A stretch of 38,725 nucleotides of DNA from Lachnospiraceae bacterium. GTDB lineage: Bacteria > Bacillota > Clostridia > Lachnospirales > Lachnospiraceae. The stretch lies in the NCBI GenBank assembly GCA_017619635.1, contig JAFZRZ010000050.1, positions 1 through 38,725 of the forward strand. Direction: 5' to 3'. The notes under the pieces are model-generated. The model did no database searches and had not been told where the DNA came from. It was given only the letters and a program-made list of their open reading frames with translations. A program made the position numbers and the translations under genes. Shown here piece after piece: positions 16,644 to 25,047 of this stretch (positions are counted from its first letter, which is position 1; the number at the start of each line of letters is the position of its first letter).

Positions 16644-16678
16644 CAAAAAAGAGGAAACGCAAATCTGCGCTTCCCCTT
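16644..16678 (-). terminator. Terminator of the MsmX/UgpC-like ATPase gene
   Basis: Minus strand: GGGGAAGCGCA pairs with TTGCGTTTCCTC with a GAT loop, followed by TTTTTT. The strong stem fits a highly expressed gene. Confidence 0.85.
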
Positions 16679-16699
16679 ATATTACTCTTTAATTCAAGA

Positions 16700-17809
16700 C
16701 TAGTTTGTGATAACCTGCTCTGTCTCTTTGTCGAATACGTGGATCTTCTCAACATCGAAAGCAACCTTGATTGTATCACCAGGTCTTGCTGTTGTACGAG
16801 GATCAACTCTAGCAGTGATCGGGAACTCGTCAAGCTCGAAGTACAAGAATACTTCAGCACCGAGAAGCTCGTAAACCTTAACAGTAGCTTCGAAAGAAGC
16901 CTTAGCTGTCTCGATGAACATCTCTGAATCATAAACATCCTCAGGACGAATACCGAATGTAACGGTCTTTCCGTCATAACCACCCTCGATAAGCTTCTTA
17001 GCCTTAGCGGGAGGAAGCGGAATCTCAAGTCCTGCGCAGTTGATTGTAACATTATCACCGTTGATAGAAACAACACCATCAAGGAAGTTCATCTGAGGTG
17101 ATCCCATGAATCCTGCTACGAACAGGTTCTGAGGCTTGTCATAAAGGTTCTGAGGTGTATCAACCTGCTGTACAACACCATCCTTCATAACTACGATACG
17201 TGTACCAAGAGTCATAGCCTCTGTCTGGTCATGTGTAACATAGATGATGGTTGTACCTAATCTCTGATGAAGCTTAGCGATCTCAATTCTCATCTGTACA
17301 CGAAGCTTAGCATCGAGGTTTGAAAGAGGCTCATCCATAAGGAATACCTTAGGGTTACGAACGATTGCACGACCCATGGCAACTCTCTGTCTCTGACCAC
17401 CTGACAAAGCCTTCGGCTTACGATCAAGGAGTGCTGACAGATCAAGGATTCTAGCTGCTTCCTTAACCTGCTTGTCGATCTCATCCTTCGGAACTTTACG
17501 AAGCTTAAGACCGAATGCCATGTTATCGTATACTGTCATGTGAGGATACAGAGCGTAGTTCTGGAATACCATTGCGATATCTCTGTCCTTGGGCTCTACG
17601 TCGTTAACCACTCTGTCACCGATCTTCAACTCACCTGAAGAAATATCTTCCAAGCCGGCGATCATACGAAGGGTAGTAGACTTACCACATCCTGAAGGTC
17701 CTACGAAAATGATAAACTCTTTATCTGCTATCTCAAGGTTGAAGTCTTTAACAGCTTCGAAACCGTTAGGATATCTCTTGCAGATATTTGTTAAAGATAA
17801 ACTTGCCAT
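16700..17809 (-). CDS. Multi-sugar ABC transporter ATPase (MsmX/UgpC type)
   Basis: The 369-residue protein carries Walker A GPSGCGKST (residues 37-45), the signature LSGGQRQRVAMGRA, Walker B VFLMDEPLSNLDAKLR and the switch VTHDQTEAM. The C-terminal 130 residues form the TOBE/OB domain of carbohydrate importers (FGIRPEDVYD, VYELLGAEVFLYFEL). No permease or binding protein is adjacent, as is usual for MsmX-type ATPases that energise several sugar importers. The ATG at 17809 has AGGAGG at about 10 bases. Codon use is more restricted than in neighbours (many CTT, CGT, GGT, GTT, AAG), a sign of strong expression. Alternative name: MalK/SugC-like. Confidence 0.92.
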   Translation of the reverse strand: MASLSLTNICKRYPNGFEAVKDFNLEIADKEFIIFVGPSGCGKSTTLRMIAGLEDISSGELKIGDRVVNDVEPKDRDIAMVFQNYALYPHMTVYDNMAFGLKLRKVPKDEIDKQVKEAARILDLSALLDRKPKALSGGQRQRVAMGRAIVRNPKVFLMDEPLSNLDAKLRVQMRIEIAKLHQRLGTTIIYVTHDQTEAMTLGTRIVVMKDGVVQQVDTPQNLYDKPQNLFVAGFMGSPQMNFLDGVVSINGDNVTINCAGLEIPLPPAKAKKLIEGGYDGKTVTFGIRPEDVYDSEMFIETAKASFEATVKVYELLGAEVFLYFELDEFPITARVDPRTTARPGDTIKVAFDVEKIHVFDKETEQVITN

Positions 17810-17853
17810 TATAAATGTCCTCCTGAATAGATTTTGTTCATTTACCTTTTTAC

Positions 17854-17882
17854 AGTATACAAAAATATAAAATACAAAAAAA
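17854..17882 (-). promoter_or_regulatory. Candidate promoter of the MsmX/UgpC-like gene
   Basis: Minus strand has -10 TATACT (17859-17854) inside a very AT-rich stretch. The -35 region about 17 bases upstream is only a T run. It lies just after the upstream terminator, which is what a separate transcription unit would need. Confidence 0.4.
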
Positions 17883-17927
17883 TAGGCAACCTGCCAAATA
17901 TTCTCATAAATATTTATACAGATTGCC
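17875..17927 (-). terminator. Terminator of the diguanylate cyclase gene
   Basis: Minus strand: GGCAATCTG pairs with CAGGTTGCC, and inside it AAATATT with AATATTT, around a short loop; TATTTTTTTG follows. It begins 14 bases after the stop codon. Confidence 0.75.
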
Positions 17928-17941
17928 ACTAGTAATTTCCA

Positions 17942-19504
17942 TTATCTCAAACCGGGATGATCCTTGGCTTCTTTATCACGTTTCTCAGTATTGGAAGCCA
18001 TGTCCTTATTGTAGTAGATCAGCCTGTTCTTTCCCTGTTTTTTAGCTTCATACAAAGCATTGTCTGCTGCCTTGTATAATTCCTGAAAACTCTTTCCGTC
18101 TTCGGGGTACATCGATACGCCTATACTGGCCGTAGCCGAATATTTAACATAGTCACCGACTTTAAAATTCTTAAAGAAATTGAGGATCTTATCTGCCTCC
18201 ATCTCTATGACATCCTGTGTTTTTATATCCCTTAGAAGGATAACGAATTCATCTCCGCCGAGCCTTCCCAGGATATCGGTCTTTCTGAACTCCTGGCTTA
18301 ACTGCTCACCGAGTGTTTTTAAAACCTGATCTCCGAAGGCATGTCCCATGGTGTCATTTATCTTCTTGAAGTTATCAACATCAAACAGAAGCATCATGTG
18401 ACGGGTATCATTTTCGTTATCCAGACACTCATCTATCTTTCTTTCCGTTGTCATCTTGTTGTTAAGACCTGTAAGAAGATCAGAATCCGCTTTGTTCTCA
18501 AGATCTTTGCTGGTTTTTGCGTAATTATATCTGTATCGTATGAATATGGCGGCAAATATGCCTACTGCCAGAAGCGTAAAGAAAGCAAGTCTTTTTGCTA
18601 ATGTTGTATCTCCGCTGCTCTTGCTTAATATCATTCCGTTAACATAGCTGTCCATATCCACCATATCGACGAGAGTCCATCCCGTTTCTCCGGCAGGAAC
18701 GGTAACCAAAAGACAGCTGTTCTTCCCGTTGGAAGCAACAAACTTCTGCTTTTGTCTGTTCTCCACATTGACTTTTATCTTATCGATCTGTGTATCCTCG
18801 ATCGTAAGACCGGAAAGCGTATCATACAGATTGCTGCCAACATTTATCCACGGACGGCCTGTTGAGTAGATCCTGTCTCCGTTTGAGTTGATGATAAGAA
18901 CAGAATTGTCCCTGTTTCCGCCCTCTATTGGAATATATTTTTCCAAAATGCTTATATCGATATATTGGATTAGATATGCAAAAGGCTCATCGTTCTTAAC
19001 GATGGGTATCACGCATGTAAGAGCTGTCTTTGAATCTATTAGATCATCATTTGTGAATGAATAGTATGGCGTATTTGAAGCAAAGAAATAGTCGCTTCCC
19101 TCAATATCTATATCTTCCTTGACAGAACAGATGCCTTTTCCTTCAGTGTCTACCAGTGCAGCCGCGTAGGTGTTGAAGTTATTATCAGCCACTATATCAA
19201 GATATTCTCTGCTAAAGATATCGTCATCCTTCTGGGAGAGAAAACTGGCTGCCACACATCCTGCATTCATCATATCATTCATGACAAGTGACAATTCGCT
19301 TGCTTTTTTTTCAGTATCTCCGCTGATTATCTCCTGTGTCTCTTTTTTTGCCTCACTCAAGGATGCAATGGAAAATCTCGATAACGTGATCTCTACCAAA
19401 ATAACTAAAAAAACAAGCACCAAAATAACAAGTACGGTACTCCTAGCCGGCATACCGATCAATGTTTTTTTCCGGTCCCTGTTTTTAGCGATCTGTGAAT
19501 TCAA
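17942..19504 (-). CDS. Membrane-bound diguanylate cyclase with extracellular sensor domain
   Basis: The 520-residue protein has a transmembrane helix at about 22-44, an outside Cache-like sensor (about 50-300; LVDTEGKGICS, AYLIQYIDISILEKYI), a second helix at 304-324 and a GGDEF domain. The active-site GGDEF is intact at 416-420, and RKTD at 407-410 forms the inhibitory I-site five residues upstream. It should therefore make cyclic di-GMP with product inhibition, in response to an outside ligand. The start is TTG at 19504 with GGGGAG about 9 bases upstream. It lies 26 bases after the YesL-like gene and is probably co-transcribed with it. Downstream there is a strong terminator. Confidence 0.9.
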   Translation of the reverse strand: MNSQIAKNRDRKKTLIGMPARSTVLVILVLVFLVILVEITLSRFSIASLSEAKKETQEIISGDTEKKASELSLVMNDMMNAGCVAASFLSQKDDDIFSREYLDIVADNNFNTYAAALVDTEGKGICSVKEDIDIEGSDYFFASNTPYYSFTNDDLIDSKTALTCVIPIVKNDEPFAYLIQYIDISILEKYIPIEGGNRDNSVLIINSNGDRIYSTGRPWINVGSNLYDTLSGLTIEDTQIDKIKVNVENRQKQKFVASNGKNSCLLVTVPAGETGWTLVDMVDMDSYVNGMILSKSSGDTTLAKRLAFFTLLAVGIFAAIFIRYRYNYAKTSKDLENKADSDLLTGLNNKMTTERKIDECLDNENDTRHMMLLFDVDNFKKINDTMGHAFGDQVLKTLGEQLSQEFRKTDILGRLGGDEFVILLRDIKTQDVIEMEADKILNFFKNFKVGDYVKYSATASIGVSMYPEDGKSFQELYKAADNALYEAKKQGKNRLIYYNKDMASNTEKRDKEAKDHPGLR

Positions 19505-19529
19505 TTGATAATACTCCCCAATAATATTA

Positions 19530-20258
19530 TTAATTGTCAGTATCTTCAGACTGTGCTGCGCCTGTCAGCATCATCTCTCTTTCTGCTTCCTTTACAATGG
19601 ATTCCTCATTGGAATCATCTGCTTCCTCTTGTGTTTCTTCCGCCTTGGGTTCCAGTTTCTTAAATATCTTATTCCAGCCAAAAGAAGCAAGAAGTGCAGG
19701 TGCTGAAATACCTGCCAGCATGTCAAACATCATAAATCTAAGATCAATATAAACTATCACGATAGGTAACAGCAATATGATTATAAAATATATGGTGTAC
19801 GGTATGTTTATCATCGCAACAAGAAATGCGTTTTTAAGAGTGTTTCTTGTCGTATTTTCAAAGTGTGACAATATCGGAAATACATATATCGTGACCGCAA
19901 GCACTATACATATGACGATGACTGTGGTGATCTTCAATACCTTAGGCAAAAGTGTCGGGTCATTGATCCACATGAGCACATCTATCGAAAGGATCAAAAG
20001 GAAAGGAATGAGTATGAGCCAGATGATCGTGGCCTGTTTGAAATTACTCTTGAACGATACCCAGAACTCCTTCCATACATAGGTATCCTCGCCTCTGACG
20101 ATCTTTACGGTACAATAATACAATGCAGTCCAAGATGCCCCGATAGTTATTATCGGAATCGAAAATATGAGAGCCATTGCATTAAGTATCATAATATCTG
20201 CAATTCTTCCCATAAACTGCCATACGGGGTTTTCGTAATTGAACATCCTATCTAACAC
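19530..20258 (-). CDS. YesL-family (DUF624) membrane protein
   Basis: The 242-residue protein starts with FNYENPVWQFMGRIADIMIL and has four to five hydrophobic helices (about 17-45, 78-95, 108-128, 150-170), ending in an acidic, charged tail from 205 on. This matches the YesL/DUF624 family, often found beside sugar ABC importers and of unknown mechanism. The start is GTG at 20258 with GAGGT 8 bases upstream; ATG four codons later is an alternative. A clear promoter lies in front, and the diguanylate cyclase follows 26 bases downstream. Confidence 0.8.
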   Translation of the reverse strand: MLDRMFNYENPVWQFMGRIADIMILNAMALIFSIPIITIGASWTALYYCTVKIVRGEDTYVWKEFWVSFKSNFKQATIIWLILIPFLLILSIDVLMWINDPTLLPKVLKITTVIVICIVLAVTIYVFPILSHFENTTRNTLKNAFLVAMINIPYTIYFIIILLLPIVIVYIDLRFMMFDMLAGISAPALLASFGWNKIFKKLEPKAEETQEEADDSNEESIVKEAEREMMLTGAAQSEDTDN

Positions 20259-20294
20259 TGTCTGTTACCTCTTTTTTATATAAAATACCAGGTT

Positions 20295-20323
20295 ATTATA
20301 ACTTTTTTTGACAATGTCATCAA
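20295..20323 (-). promoter_or_regulatory. Promoter of the YesL-diguanylate cyclase unit
   Basis: Minus strand: -35 TTGATG (20323-20318), a 17-bp spacer and -10 TATAAT (20300-20295). The start site would be some 30 bases before the GTG start codon. Confidence 0.65.
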
Positions 20324-20361
20324 CCTGTATGAACGCATACGATCAAAGATTTATAAATATT

Positions 20362-21390
20362 TTAGATATAGTCTGCGATATCAAGGATAAGCTTTTCAGT
20401 CTTCTCCCATCCAAGACACGGATCTGTGATCGACTGGCCGTATACTCCTCCGCCAACCTTCTGGCATCCGTCCTCGATATAGCTTTCCACCATGAATCCT
20501 TTGACTATGGCTTTTACCCTCTTGTCATGTCTTGCGGAATTCAGTACCTCATTTATAATCCTTGGCTGCTCAAAAGGATTCTTATTTGAATTTGCATGGT
20601 TCGTATCAATGATAACAGCGGGATTGACAAGATCCATCCCGTCATATGTATCACAAAGTCTCTCTAAATCCTCGTAGTGATAATTGGGCTGAGACTGACC
20701 GTGTTTATTTGTATAACCTCTTAAGATGGCATGTGTATGCGGATTACCCTTGGAATGAACTTCCCATCCCCTGTATATGAAAGTATGTCCTGACTGTGCT
20801 GCATATATCGCATTCATCATTACAGAGTAATCTCCACTGGTGGGATTCTTCATACCAACGGGAACATCTATACCGCTTGCGGTAAGTCTGTGCTGCTGAT
20901 CCTCAACAGATCTTGCGCCGACTGCAACATATGCAAGAAGATCATCAAGGTACTGATAGTTTTCGGGATAGAGCATCTCGTCGGCACAGGCAAATCCTGT
21001 CTCACTGACAGCTCTCATATGCATGTGTCTAGTCGCGATAAGTCCCTTGAACAGATCGGATTTACCGGTGGGATCGGGCTGATGGAGCATTCCCTTGTAT
21101 CCGCCACCGTTTGTTCTGGGCTTGTTGGTGTATATTCTGGGAACTATCAATATCTTATCCTGTACCTTCTCCTGAAGAGGACAGAGTCTTGAAATATAAT
21201 CGATGACACTTTCCTCGTTGTCCGCTGAACAGGGACCTATTATGAGCAGGAGCTTATCACTCTTTCCCTCAAATATATCCTCTATCTGCCTTCTTTTTGC
21301 ACCTATATTCTGCTCCATTTCCCATGAAAGCGCATATGATTCCTTTACTTCTATGGGTAATGCCAGCTTTTTTTCAAATTCCATATTCAT
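20362..21390 (-). CDS. aroF: 3-deoxy-7-phosphoheptulonate (DAHP) synthase, class I alpha
   Basis: This enzyme condenses phosphoenolpyruvate and erythrose 4-phosphate, the first step of the shikimate pathway. The 342-residue protein matches the E. coli AroFGH type: IIGPCSADN (metal Cys), PRIYTNKPRTNGGGYKGM (the PRT substrate loop), ARSVEDQQHRLTASG, GMKNPTSGD and IIDTNHANSNK (His), with a late Glu/Asp pair. No chorismate mutase domain is fused to it. GAGGAG precedes the ATG. Members of this class are normally inhibited by Phe, Tyr or Trp; which one applies here cannot be told. It is the last gene of the aromatic run. Only a small hairpin (GTATG/CATAC) follows it, with no T run. aroF is a class label; aroG or aroH would be equally valid. 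Confidence 0.92.
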   Translation of the reverse strand: MNMEFEKKLALPIEVKESYALSWEMEQNIGAKRRQIEDIFEGKSDKLLLIIGPCSADNEESVIDYISRLCPLQEKVQDKILIVPRIYTNKPRTNGGGYKGMLHQPDPTGKSDLFKGLIATRHMHMRAVSETGFACADEMLYPENYQYLDDLLAYVAVGARSVEDQQHRLTASGIDVPVGMKNPTSGDYSVMMNAIYAAQSGHTFIYRGWEVHSKGNPHTHAILRGYTNKHGQSQPNYHYEDLERLCDTYDGMDLVNPAVIIDTNHANSNKNPFEQPRIINEVLNSARHDKRVKAIVKGFMVESYIEDGCQKVGGGVYGQSITDPCLGWEKTEKLILDIADYI

Positions 21391-21414
21391 AACGATTCTC
21401 CTCTAAACCTTTAT

Positions 21415-22269
21415 CTATCTGTCAAAGCGCATCCTTCTCTTGGTGGAAAGACGCATCTTTTCTTTCAACCCTTCGGTATCCTCATCTGCTATGAGTTCTT
21501 TTATCTGTGTGAGCTCATCTATAAAGCGGTCCATCTGATCTATCAGAGTGTCCTTGTTCATCAAAAACAGCTCACTCCACATGTTCTCATTTATCCTGGC
21601 GATCCTGGTAAGATCACGGAAGGAATCACCTGTGAAATTCTCAACATGTTCAAGATCAGTCCCTGTCATTAAAGATATGGCTATGCAATGTGTAAGCTGT
21701 GATACATAAGCTATCATCTTGTCATGCTCAGCAGGTGAAAGCACCGATATTTTCCTGAATCCAAGTATCCTTCCAAGCATCATGCACCATTCTATGGCTT
21801 CGGGAGTGTTTTTATCAGTGGGAACCACAATGTAATTGGCATCCCTGAATATCATATCGCTGCTGTTTTGAACACCCGATACCTCTCTTCCTGCCATCGG
21901 ATGAGATGCTATGAATTCAACATCATCTCTTAGGATATCTTGGATCTTATATACTATGCATTCTTTAACGCCGGTCACATCCGTGATGAATATTCCCGGC
22001 TTCAGAAACTTCTGATTCTCATTTATCCACGTTGTGAACGTCTTGGGATAAAGTGCAAATATCACCGCATCGGCACTGCTTATAAGATCGGGATCAGCTT
22101 TTGTACTCCCGTCATCTATAAGACCGTTATCGATCGCATATTTTATCGATTCGGGATTGATATCTATCGCATATACCCTGTATCCGAGTCTTTTAAGTGC
22201 CATGGCGTAACTTCCGCCCATGAGTCCAAGACCGACAATGAGTATGTTCTTCTTATTGATCCATTCCAT
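21415..22269 (-). CDS. tyrA: Prephenate dehydrogenase
   Basis: The 284-residue protein makes 4-hydroxyphenylpyruvate from prephenate, the committed tyrosine step. The N-terminal Rossmann motif is GLGLMGGS (residues 13-20), VTGVKECI follows the NAD-binding strand, and SHPMAGREVSG contains the catalytic His. The C-terminal helical domain (LSPAEHDKMIAYVSQLTHCI) is typical. There is no C-terminal ACT domain and no fused chorismate mutase, so it is the short, probably less regulated form. It lies 11 bases after aroA and 24 before aroF on the same strand. Confidence 0.93.
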   Translation of the reverse strand: MEWINKKNILIVGLGLMGGSYAMALKRLGYRVYAIDINPESIKYAIDNGLIDDGSTKADPDLISSADAVIFALYPKTFTTWINENQKFLKPGIFITDVTGVKECIVYKIQDILRDDVEFIASHPMAGREVSGVQNSSDMIFRDANYIVVPTDKNTPEAIEWCMMLGRILGFRKISVLSPAEHDKMIAYVSQLTHCIAISLMTGTDLEHVENFTGDSFRDLTRIARINENMWSELFLMNKDTLIDQMDRFIDELTQIKELIADEDTEGLKEKMRLSTKRRMRFDR

Positions 22270-22280
22270 AGATCTTCTCC

Positions 22281-23489
22281 TTAAGCTTCGTATTCTATAT
22301 CTATTCCAAGTTGTTTTATCACATCAAAATAATCGGGAAAACTCTTTCTTACCGCTTCACCGCCGGTCAGCTGTCCGCCTGTCATCGATAAAAGAGTTGC
22401 CGCTGCCATAACTATCCTGTGGTCGTTATGACCATATACCGCTTTATCGGGTATATTTAAAAAACCTTCTTTTACCTCTATCTTATCTTCTCCATATACG
22501 GTAGCGATACCAAAGTCAGACAAGAGGTCACACATTACATGTCCTCTGTCACTTTCCTTTATCTTGAGCCTTGCCGTTCCGGTGAATACTGCTCCTTTAT
22601 TCGCGGCTGCAACAACCATAAGTACCGGACCAAGATCGGGACAGTCCGAGATATCGATCTCACTGTAACCGTTACAGAGTCTGTCATAAAACTCTTTGTA
22701 AACCTTATCTCCCTGTCCGCTGTCAGCTCTTAATCCGCTTACAGAAACATTTCCTCCGATCGTATTGAAAACATCAAGGAATGCTGCATTTGAATAATCG
22801 CCCTCCACGATGACATCCCTGCTTTTATAGGTCTGGCCACCGGGGATAAACAAAGTCTTTTCATCCTGCCATGAAGCCTTGACTCCAAACAATGACAAAG
22901 CTTCAAGTGTAAGCTGTATGTATGAGGCACTCTCTATCGCTGTAGTAAATATGATATGACTGTCCTTGTCAAGCATGGGAAGGGCAAACAGAAGTCCGCT
23001 TATGAACTGGCTGCTGATATTACCCGCAACTTCAAATTCTCCGGGTTTTAGCATCCCGTTTATATGTATACTCTCACCTGTCGTGAATCCTATACCCTGT
23101 CTGTTGCATATATCCTCATAAACTGATAACGGTCTTGAAAGTAATTTCTCACTTCCGTAAAAATATGCTTCCTTAACGACTGCCATTGCGATACCGATAA
23201 AGAATCTGAGCGTGCTTCCGCTCTCACGACACTTAAACTCCACGGGGGATGATATTTTATTACCTCCTATACCGCTTACAGTCACTGTGTCATTTTCTTT
23301 TTCTACCACAGCTCCCATTGCTTCTATACAATCTAAAGTCGCCAATATATCTTCAGAATATGCAACATTTTTGATCCTGCTTGTTCCCTGTGCCAGTGCG
23401 GCACAGATTAACATCCTGTGAGCCATGCTCTTTGACGGAGGCGCCTGGATCTTTCCTGATGCTTTTGATGGTTTGATTGTAACGATCAT
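22281..23489 (-). CDS. aroA: 3-phosphoshikimate 1-carboxyvinyltransferase (EPSP synthase)
   Basis: The 402-residue protein transfers the enolpyruvyl group of PEP to shikimate 3-phosphate. Visible motifs are APPSKSMAHR (shikimate-phosphate site), CRESGSTLRFF (PEP loop), GNISSQFISGLLFALP, EGDYSNAAFL, DCPDLGPVL, LKIKESDR and HNDHRIVMAAA. The PEP loop reads ESGSTLRF where E. coli has NAGTAMRP: the Gly equivalent to Gly96 and the following Arg are kept. It starts 18 bases after aroQ. Confidence 0.94.
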   Translation of the reverse strand: MIVTIKPSKASGKIQAPPSKSMAHRMLICAALAQGTSRIKNVAYSEDILATLDCIEAMGAVVEKENDTVTVSGIGGNKISSPVEFKCRESGSTLRFFIGIAMAVVKEAYFYGSEKLLSRPLSVYEDICNRQGIGFTTGESIHINGMLKPGEFEVAGNISSQFISGLLFALPMLDKDSHIIFTTAIESASYIQLTLEALSLFGVKASWQDEKTLFIPGGQTYKSRDVIVEGDYSNAAFLDVFNTIGGNVSVSGLRADSGQGDKVYKEFYDRLCNGYSEIDISDCPDLGPVLMVVAAANKGAVFTGTARLKIKESDRGHVMCDLLSDFGIATVYGEDKIEVKEGFLNIPDKAVYGHNDHRIVMAAATLLSMTGGQLTGGEAVRKSFPDYFDVIKQLGIDIEYEA

Positions 23490-23507
23490 CTTAAATCTCT
23501 CTTTCTG

Positions 23508-23942
23508 TCAGGCATCTGCTTGGGACTTAAGAAAATCGATCGCTTCAATATAACCGTTTAATCCATGCCCTTTTATCGTCTTAACACAAGCTGATCTGAT
23601 GTAACTGATCTTTCTGAATTCATCCCGCGTATCAGGATCCGAGATATGAACCTCAACAGTCGGGATTGACACAGCTTTCACTGCATCGAGTATTGCTACA
23701 CTTGTATGAGTGTAAGCACCCGGATTTATCACTATCCCGTCTATCTTTCCGTAACATTCCTGGATCATATCCACCAGATCACCCTCATGGTTACTCTGCA
23801 GCACTTCGATATCAATGCCGCTTTTTTCAGCATGCACCTCTATCATATCCACCAGATCACTGTATTTTGTACTGCCGTAGATCTCCGGCTCTCTGATACC
23901 GAGCATATTTATATTCGGACCGTTTATAACTCTTATCTTCAT
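23508..23942 (-). CDS. aroQ: Type II 3-dehydroquinate dehydratase
   Basis: The 144-residue protein dehydrates 3-dehydroquinate to 3-dehydroshikimate. It has the type II landmarks: NGPNINMLGIREPEIYG with the catalytic Tyr, QSNHEGDLVD, INPGAYTHTSVAI and VEVHISD with the catalytic His. It normally forms a dodecamer. The ATG lies 2 bases after the aroC stop codon, so the two are tightly coupled. The type I enzyme (AroD) is ruled out by length and motifs. Confidence 0.95.
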   Translation of the reverse strand: MKIRVINGPNINMLGIREPEIYGSTKYSDLVDMIEVHAEKSGIDIEVLQSNHEGDLVDMIQECYGKIDGIVINPGAYTHTSVAILDAVKAVSIPTVEVHISDPDTRDEFRKISYIRSACVKTIKGHGLNGYIEAIDFLKSQADA

Positions 23943-23944
23943 AT

Positions 23945-25039
23945 CTATCCTTTCAAAAACCAGTCCGTTCCGTAACGAACTGCGAGCATGTCATATACAG
24001 CAAGTGCCGTCATGCTGTCAACAACGATCCTGGCACGGTGTATTATAGCAGGATCATGTCTTCCGATTATCTCAAGATCAGCATCTTTTCTTGAATTCAG
24101 CTCTATAGATTCCTGTTTCTTGTATATGGAAGGAGTCGGTTTAACCGCACATCTGAAAAGTATCGGCATTCCGTTTGTGATACCACCGTTGATCCCTCCG
24201 TTATGATTGGTAAGAGTAACAACCCTGTCACCCTCCATACGGAATGCATCGTTGTATTCACTGCCTTTTTTATCAACCATGTCAAATGCATCACCAAACT
24301 GCACACCCTTTATTGCGGGAATACTGTACATCGCATGTGCCAGTATACCTTCGACAGTATCAAACCAGGGTTCTCCCACTCCGGTCGGCATACCTGTGAT
24401 AACAGTTTCAAGCACGCCTCCGACACTGTCTCCTTCAGAAGCAGTCTGCTCCATCATCTCTCTTATATCAGCTGCTTTCTTTTCATCCAGTATGGGGAAG
24501 TTAGTTTTTGAAAGACTCTCTATGTCTTTTGCATAATCTTCAAATCCTCTGTCTGATATTCCGCCGCAGCTTTTTATGTGAGTACCTATCAGGATGCCCT
24601 TTTTCTTAAGTGCCGGTATGACCACCGCTCCTGCTGCCACAACTGCCGCAGTGATTCGGCCACTGAAATGTCCGCCGCCTCTGAAATCCTCAAAACCGTG
24701 GTATTTCTCATTTGCTGTGAAATCTGCATGTCCCGGACGGGCGATCCTCGGACTGTTCTCATAATCAGCACTCTTTTGCACGCTGTTGGGGATCAGTATA
24801 CTTAACGGTGTTCCCGTTGTCTTTCCGTTAAATGCTCCGCTGGCTATTATATACTCGTCCTGCTCCACTCTTTTGGTCGATATCTTTCCCGCAGGTCTTC
24901 TTAAATCAAGCTGATGCTTTATAAACTCTTCATCTATATCTATACCGGGTGCCAGTCCATCCAAGACCGCACCAATATACGGTCCGTGACTTTCACCGAA
25001 CAATGTTACTGTCAATGATTGACCAAATGTATTCTTCAT
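23945..25039 (-). CDS. aroC: Chorismate synthase
   Basis: This FMN-dependent enzyme makes chorismate from EPSP. Motifs are TLFGESHGPYIGAVLDG, the RRPAGKIST strand, GHADFTANEKYHGFEDFRGGGHFSGR and a late RHDPAIIHRARIV. The length of about 364 residues is normal. I choose ATG 25039 because MKNTFGQSL matches the family start. An in-frame TTG at 25051 would overlap the pheA stop codon, but AGGAGG would then be only 2 bases away. From the ATG the same site is about 13 bases off, slightly long. The gene is translationally close to pheA. Confidence 0.94.
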   Translation of the reverse strand: MKNTFGQSLTVTLFGESHGPYIGAVLDGLAPGIDIDEEFIKHQLDLRRPAGKISTKRVEQDEYIIASGAFNGKTTGTPLSILIPNSVQKSADYENSPRIARPGHADFTANEKYHGFEDFRGGGHFSGRITAAVVAAGAVVIPALKKKGILIGTHIKSCGGISDRGFEDYAKDIESLSKTNFPILDEKKAADIREMMEQTASEGDSVGGVLETVITGMPTGVGEPWFDTVEGILAHAMYSIPAIKGVQFGDAFDMVDKKGSEYNDAFRMEGDRVVTLTNHNGGINGGITNGMPILFRCAVKPTPSIYKKQESIELNSRKDADLEIIGRHDPAIIHRARIVVDSMTALAVYDMLAVRYGTDWFLKG

Positions 25040-25047
25040 ATATTTTC

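Noticed and set aside
16627..17082. Minus-strand open frame overlapping the end of the sugar ATPase
   Set aside because: It is a frame-shifted reading of the ATPase gene, rich in Leu, Ser and Arg, running through the terminator.
22281..23489. Glyphosate-insensitive EPSP synthase
   Set aside because: The PEP loop differs from E. coli (ESGSTLRF), but the Gly equivalent to Gly96 is kept, so the sequence alone does not support insensitivity.
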